A program made the position numbers and the translations under genes. The notes below the pieces were generated by a model. The model was not told where the DNA came from. It saw only the letters and a list, made by a program, of their open reading frames with translations, and made no database searches. Positions 61,230 to 64,000 of a stretch of DNA of 64,000 bases are shown piece by piece (within the stretch, counting starts at the first letter, position 1; every line of letters starts with the position of its first letter). The stretch is from Methylobacillus sp. MM3 (GTDB lineage: Bacteria > Pseudomonadota > Gammaproteobacteria > Burkholderiales > Methylophilaceae), in NCBI RefSeq assembly GCF_001645185.1, contig NZ_LXTQ01000057.1:62001-126000 (forward strand). Direction: 5' to 3'.

Positions 61230-62381
61230 TCAAACCGCCAATGCGGCCATTCGTTTCAATCGTAAAAGCTCGTTTTCCAGCGCCAGCAAAAAGCCGTCGA
61301 TCTGTTGGGCGGTATTGTCCGCCCCGAGACTGACGCGTACCGCACCGCGTGCGAATTCCGGGTCTACACCCATCGCCAGCAGCACATGGCTGGGCTCGGT
61401 GCTGTCGCTGGAACAGGCCGAACCGCTCGCAATCGCAAAGCCTTTCTTGTCCATCGCTACTACCAGCGTTTCGCCTTCGATGTTGGGGAAGGCAAAAAAA
61501 CTGGTGTTCGGCAATCGTGCGCTTTCGCCGCCGAAAATCGTGGCACCCAGGCGGCGCAACCCTGTTTCCAGGCGATTGCGCAGGTTTTCGATCGTGGCGA
61601 TGCGATCATTCAGTTCGCGCTGCGCCAATTCGCATGCCAGGCCGAAGCCGACAATGGCAGCAATATTTTCCGTTCCGCTGCGCAGGCCTTTTTCCTGGCC
61701 GCCGCCATACAGGAGCGGCCTGATATCTACCCGCTTGTCCAGCACCAGTGCACCTGCACCTTGCGGACCGTGTATCTTGTGCGCCGACAGGCTCATCGCG
61801 TTCGCGCCGAGCGCATTGAAATCCAGCGCTATCTTGCCTAGCGCCTGCACAGCATCGGTATGCAACAAGGCACCATGCCGACGGCATATTTCGGCGATGG
61901 CCGGAATGTCCTGGAGCACGCCGGTCTCGTTGTTGGCTGCCATCACGGAAACCAGAGCCGTTTTCTGCTGCAATACTTCATTCAGACTATCCAGCGCGAT
62001 GCGACCGTTTTCATCCACCTGGATTCTGGCAATCTTCCATCCGCGTCCCATCAGGTACTGCGCCGGGCGATAAACCGCAGGATGCTCGATAGTGCTTACC
62101 GCAATGCTGGTAGGCGCTTGCGCCGCCGCAACCCCTTGTATGGCAAGATTATCCGCTTCGGTTCCGCCGCTGGTAAATACTACTTGAGTAGGATGTGCGC
62201 CTACCGTATCCGCGACCTGAGCGCGCGCATTCTCAACGGCTTGCCGCGCATGCCTTCCAAAACTGTGGCGACTGGTCGGGTTGCCTTGCGGATGCTGCAA
62301 AAAGGGCAGCATGGCATCAAGAACACGAAGGTCGAGCGCAGTCGTGGCGTTGTGGTCGAGATATACGGCGGAGTTGCTCAT
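61230..62381 (-). CDS. Second cysteine desulfurase (NifS/IscS-like)
   Basis: 383 residues, complete. AVYLDHNATTALD at the start, FTSGGTEADNLAIQG, PLP Lys in LSAHKIHGPQGAGALVL, catalytic Cys in ASGSACSSDSTEPSHVLLAMG. It lies 9 bp before iscS and 20 bp after iscR. It differs clearly from IscS, being closer in pattern to NifS-like desulfurases, so it is not a recent duplication. Its sulfur acceptor is unknown. Confidence 0.93.
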   Translation of the reverse strand: MSNSAVYLDHNATTALDLRVLDAMLPFLQHPQGNPTSRHSFGRHARQAVENARAQVADTVGAHPTQVVFTSGGTEADNLAIQGVAAAQAPTSIAVSTIEHPAVYRPAQYLMGRGWKIARIQVDENGRIALDSLNEVLQQKTALVSVMAANNETGVLQDIPAIAEICRRHGALLHTDAVQALGKIALDFNALGANAMSLSAHKIHGPQGAGALVLDKRVDIRPLLYGGGQEKGLRSGTENIAAIVGFGLACELAQRELNDRIATIENLRNRLETGLRRLGATIFGGESARLPNTSFFAFPNIEGETLVVAMDKKGFAIASGSACSSDSTEPSHVLLAMGVDPEFARGAVRVSLGADNTAQQIDGFLLALENELLRLKRMAALAV

Positions 62382-62401
62382 GGCAATGCGGCCGGCTACC
62401 C

Positions 62402-62872
62402 TCAGGCAGCGACTGCCTGCGGCGTACGCTCGCGGCGCTTCGGCTCGGGGATGACAATCTTGCCGCCGCTCTTTTGCGAAGCTACCAGTTCGGCCAGGCT
62501 GACGCCGGACAAGTATTCAAGAATCTTGACGTTAAGGCTGGCCCACAGGTCATGGGTCATGCAGCGGTGTTCGTCGTGGCAGTTTTCGTTGCCGCCGCAC
62601 TGGGTAGCGTCGATCTGCTCGTCCACGGCTGTAATGATGTCGGAGACCGAAATGCTGTCGAGCGGCTTGGCGATGCGATAGCCGCCACCGGGCCCACGCA
62701 CGCTCTTGACCAATCCATTGCGGCGCAGACGGCTGAAAAGTTGTTCGAGATACGACAGGGAAATCTCCTGCCGCTCGCTGATTCCTGCCAGCGTGACGGG
62801 GCGGTCGACTTCGTTCAAGGCCAAGTCGAGCATGGCTGTCACGGCAAAACGGCCTTTGGTGGTCAGGCGCAT
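62402..62872 (-). CDS. iscR: Fe-S cluster regulator IscR
   Basis: 156 residues. Rrf2-type winged helix ([19 protein letters not shown]) and cluster ligands Cys92, Cys98, Cys104 and His107 in [20 protein letters not shown], the same numbering as in E. coli. Holo-IscR represses the isc operon. A matching operator overlaps the promoter just upstream. Confidence 0.97.
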   Translation of the reverse strand: MRLTTKGRFAVTAMLDLALNEVDRPVTLAGISERQEISLSYLEQLFSRLRRNGLVKSVRGPGGGYRIAKPLDSISVSDIITAVDEQIDATQCGGNENCHDEHRCMTHDLWASLNVKILEYLSGVSLAELVASQKSGGKIVIPEPKRRERTPQAVAA

Positions 62873-62907
62873 AAAAGTTACTCCGGTAAGGGATGCGAGA
62901 GGACTAA

Positions 62908-62940
62908 ATTCTACAAAACCTTAGTTATTTAGTCAACTAT
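62908..62940 (-). promoter_or_regulatory. isc operon promoter with overlapping type 1 IscR site
   Basis: On the minus strand TTGACT (62931-62936) and TAGAAT (62908-62913) are 17 bp apart. A sequence starting ATAGTTGACTAAATAACTAA (62919-62940) covers the -35 and matches the E. coli type 1 IscR site at the iscR promoter (ATAGTTGAC start). Confidence 0.8.
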
Positions 62941-62953
62941 TACCGGCCCGGGT

Positions 62954-63706
62954 TCAGTCGACGATCTTGTTCAGATAATTGACGTCGAAGGCCTCGGCGA
63001 CCTCCTTGTCGGTCTCGACGTCGCCGCCGAGTTTGGCGAGCTGTTGCGCCATTTCCTGCAGGCGTTTGTCCTGTTCCGCGGCATGATCGAGCAGGGCGTG
63101 GATAGCCTTCGCCATCGGATCGTTCATATCGTCGGAAACGGCATAGGCGGAAAAGCCGATTTTCTGCGCCATGTCGTCGCGTTGCCGGGCTTTTTCCTGG
63201 TCCAGGATGCGCGCCGGAATACCGACTGCCGTCGCGCCTGCCGGTACGTCTTTCACGACGACGGCATTGGAGCCGATCTTGGCTTCTTCGCCCACCGTGA
63301 TCGGGCCGAGCACCTTGGCGCCCGCGCCGATGACGACGCCTCTTTCAAGCGTCGGATGGCGTTTGCCTTTTTTCCAGGAAGTGCCGCCCAGCGTCACCCC
63401 GTGATACAGCGTGCAGTCGTCGCCGATCACCGCCGTTTCGCCAATGACGACGCCCATGCCGTGATCGATGAATACGCGGCGTCCGATGGTGGCGCCAGGA
63501 TGGATCTCGATGCCGGTCAGCCAGCGGCCGATGTGCGAGGAGAAGCGTGCCATCCAGCGCAACTTGCAATGCCAGAGCCAGTGCGAGAAACGGTGGAGAA
63601 TGAGCGCATGGACGCCCGGGTAAGTGGTGAGCACTTCCCAATGCGTGCGTGCGGCCGGGTCCCGTTCGAACACGACGGCGATGTCTTCGCGCAAATGATT
63701 GAACAT
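62954..63706 (-). CDS. cysE: Serine O-acetyltransferase CysE
   Basis: 250 residues. N-terminal helical domain, then a left-handed beta-helix of hexapeptide repeats: [41 protein letters not shown] and [34 protein letters not shown]. It makes O-acetylserine for cysteine synthesis, the sulfur source for the desulfurases downstream. Confidence 0.95.
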   Translation of the reverse strand: MFNHLREDIAVVFERDPAARTHWEVLTTYPGVHALILHRFSHWLWHCKLRWMARFSSHIGRWLTGIEIHPGATIGRRVFIDHGMGVVIGETAVIGDDCTLYHGVTLGGTSWKKGKRHPTLERGVVIGAGAKVLGPITVGEEAKIGSNAVVVKDVPAGATAVGIPARILDQEKARQRDDMAQKIGFSAYAVSDDMNDPMAKAIHALLDHAAEQDKRLQEMAQQLAKLGGDVETDKEVAEAFDVNYLNKIVD

Positions 63707-63763
63707 GCGTTAGCTACGCTAGTTGAATGAAAAGTCTAGTATTTTGCCATAAATACAGACCTC

Positions 63764-64000
63764 TTATCGAGGCGACTGTATCGATTTCAAAATGCCCCGC
63801 AGGATATTGACCTCTTCTTTTTCCAATCGTGCCCGTGTGAACAGGCGCCGCAGACGCGACATCAATCGTTTCGGCAGGGCGGGGTCCAGAAAGCCGGTGC
63901 CGATCAGCGTTTCTTCCAGATGACGGTAGAATCCTTCGACATCTTCATGGCTCGCCAAATTGAAATCGTTGTCGACGGTATCGGTTGCTTCTCCCAATGC
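63764..64000 (-). CDS. trmJ: TrmJ-type tRNA 2'-O-methyltransferase, C-terminal part
   Basis: The frame enters from the right edge and ends at 63764, giving 78 residues. The segment HEDVEGFYRHLEETLIGTGF...LPKRLMSRLRRLFTRARLEKEEVNILRGIL is the conserved C-terminus of TrmJ, which methylates position 32 of tRNAs. The SPOUT catalytic domain lies outside the window. trmJ upstream of cysE-iscR is a common order. Confidence 0.85.
   Translation of the reverse strand, partial: ALGEATDTVDNDFNLASHEDVEGFYRHLEETLIGTGFLDPALPKRLMSRLRRLFTRARLEKEEVNILRGILKSIQSPR

Overview
The window is gene-dense, GC-rich chromosomal DNA from a betaproteobacterium, most likely of the Nitrosomonadales/Gallionellaceae type. This is inferred from gene content and order: divergent fur/bamE, carA-carB-greA, yhbY/rlmE-ftsH-folP-glmM, prfB next to lysS, and trmJ-cysE-iscR-(two cysteine desulfurases)-iscU-iscA-hscB-hscA-fdx. 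No rRNA, tRNA, CRISPR array, transposase or prophage gene was seen. A partial NlpC/P60 gene is cut by the left edge and trmJ by the right edge.

Layout. 1-16.8 kb is housekeeping: a helical protein with ubiB, a diacylglycerol kinase/PAP2 pair, fur/bamE, dapB, carAB, greA, yhbY/rlmE, ftsH, folP, glmM. 16.8-19.9 kb is a lipid-oriented group: GT4 glycosyltransferase, PAP2 phosphatase, an exported Zn-dependent phospholipase C-like protein and a canonical DgkA. 20.0-24.2 kb holds a SiaA/B/C-like phosphatase-kinase-substrate module, an unlisted 23-residue pqqA, and a chemoreceptor. 24.3-27.9 kb is phosphoketolase plus acetate kinase. 28.0-37.0 kb is phosphate-related: an EAL-CBS-GGDEF protein and a GT4 enzyme from a divergent promoter region, then Pit/DUF47 and pstSCAB. 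37.1-54.7 kb has an MgtC/DUF4010 membrane protein, a PAS-GGDEF-EAL protein, prfB and lysS separated by a decayed GxxExxY element, a globin-like histidine kinase operon with three receiver proteins (two carrying GGDEF-EAL), an OprP-type porin and a MASE1-PAS-GGDEF-EAL protein. 54.8-64.0 kb has sthA and the complete isc operon with cysE.

The most striking pattern is a set of sites that look like PhoB promoters with one shared geometry: an 18-bp PHO box of two half-sites 11 bp apart, exactly 10 bp, then a -10-like hexamer. They stand before pstS, the OprP-type porin, the 30.06-kb glycosyltransferase, the EAL-CBS-GGDEF gene and the phospholipase C-like gene, with a weaker one before the SiaA-like phosphatase. 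Read together, the window suggests a phosphate-starvation response that imports phosphate, strips phosphate from phospholipids, glycosylates the resulting diacylglycerol and alters c-di-GMP/partner-switch signalling. Assignment of sites to PhoB and of enzymes to lipids is inference.

Other points of note are an orphan pqqA with a strongly structured leader, a frameshifted GxxExxY gene bounded by inverted CACGGAG-type repeats in the prfB-lysS interval, a related gene-less inverted repeat between xfp and ackA, and a globin-type sensor kinase that appears to lack the usual proximal histidine.
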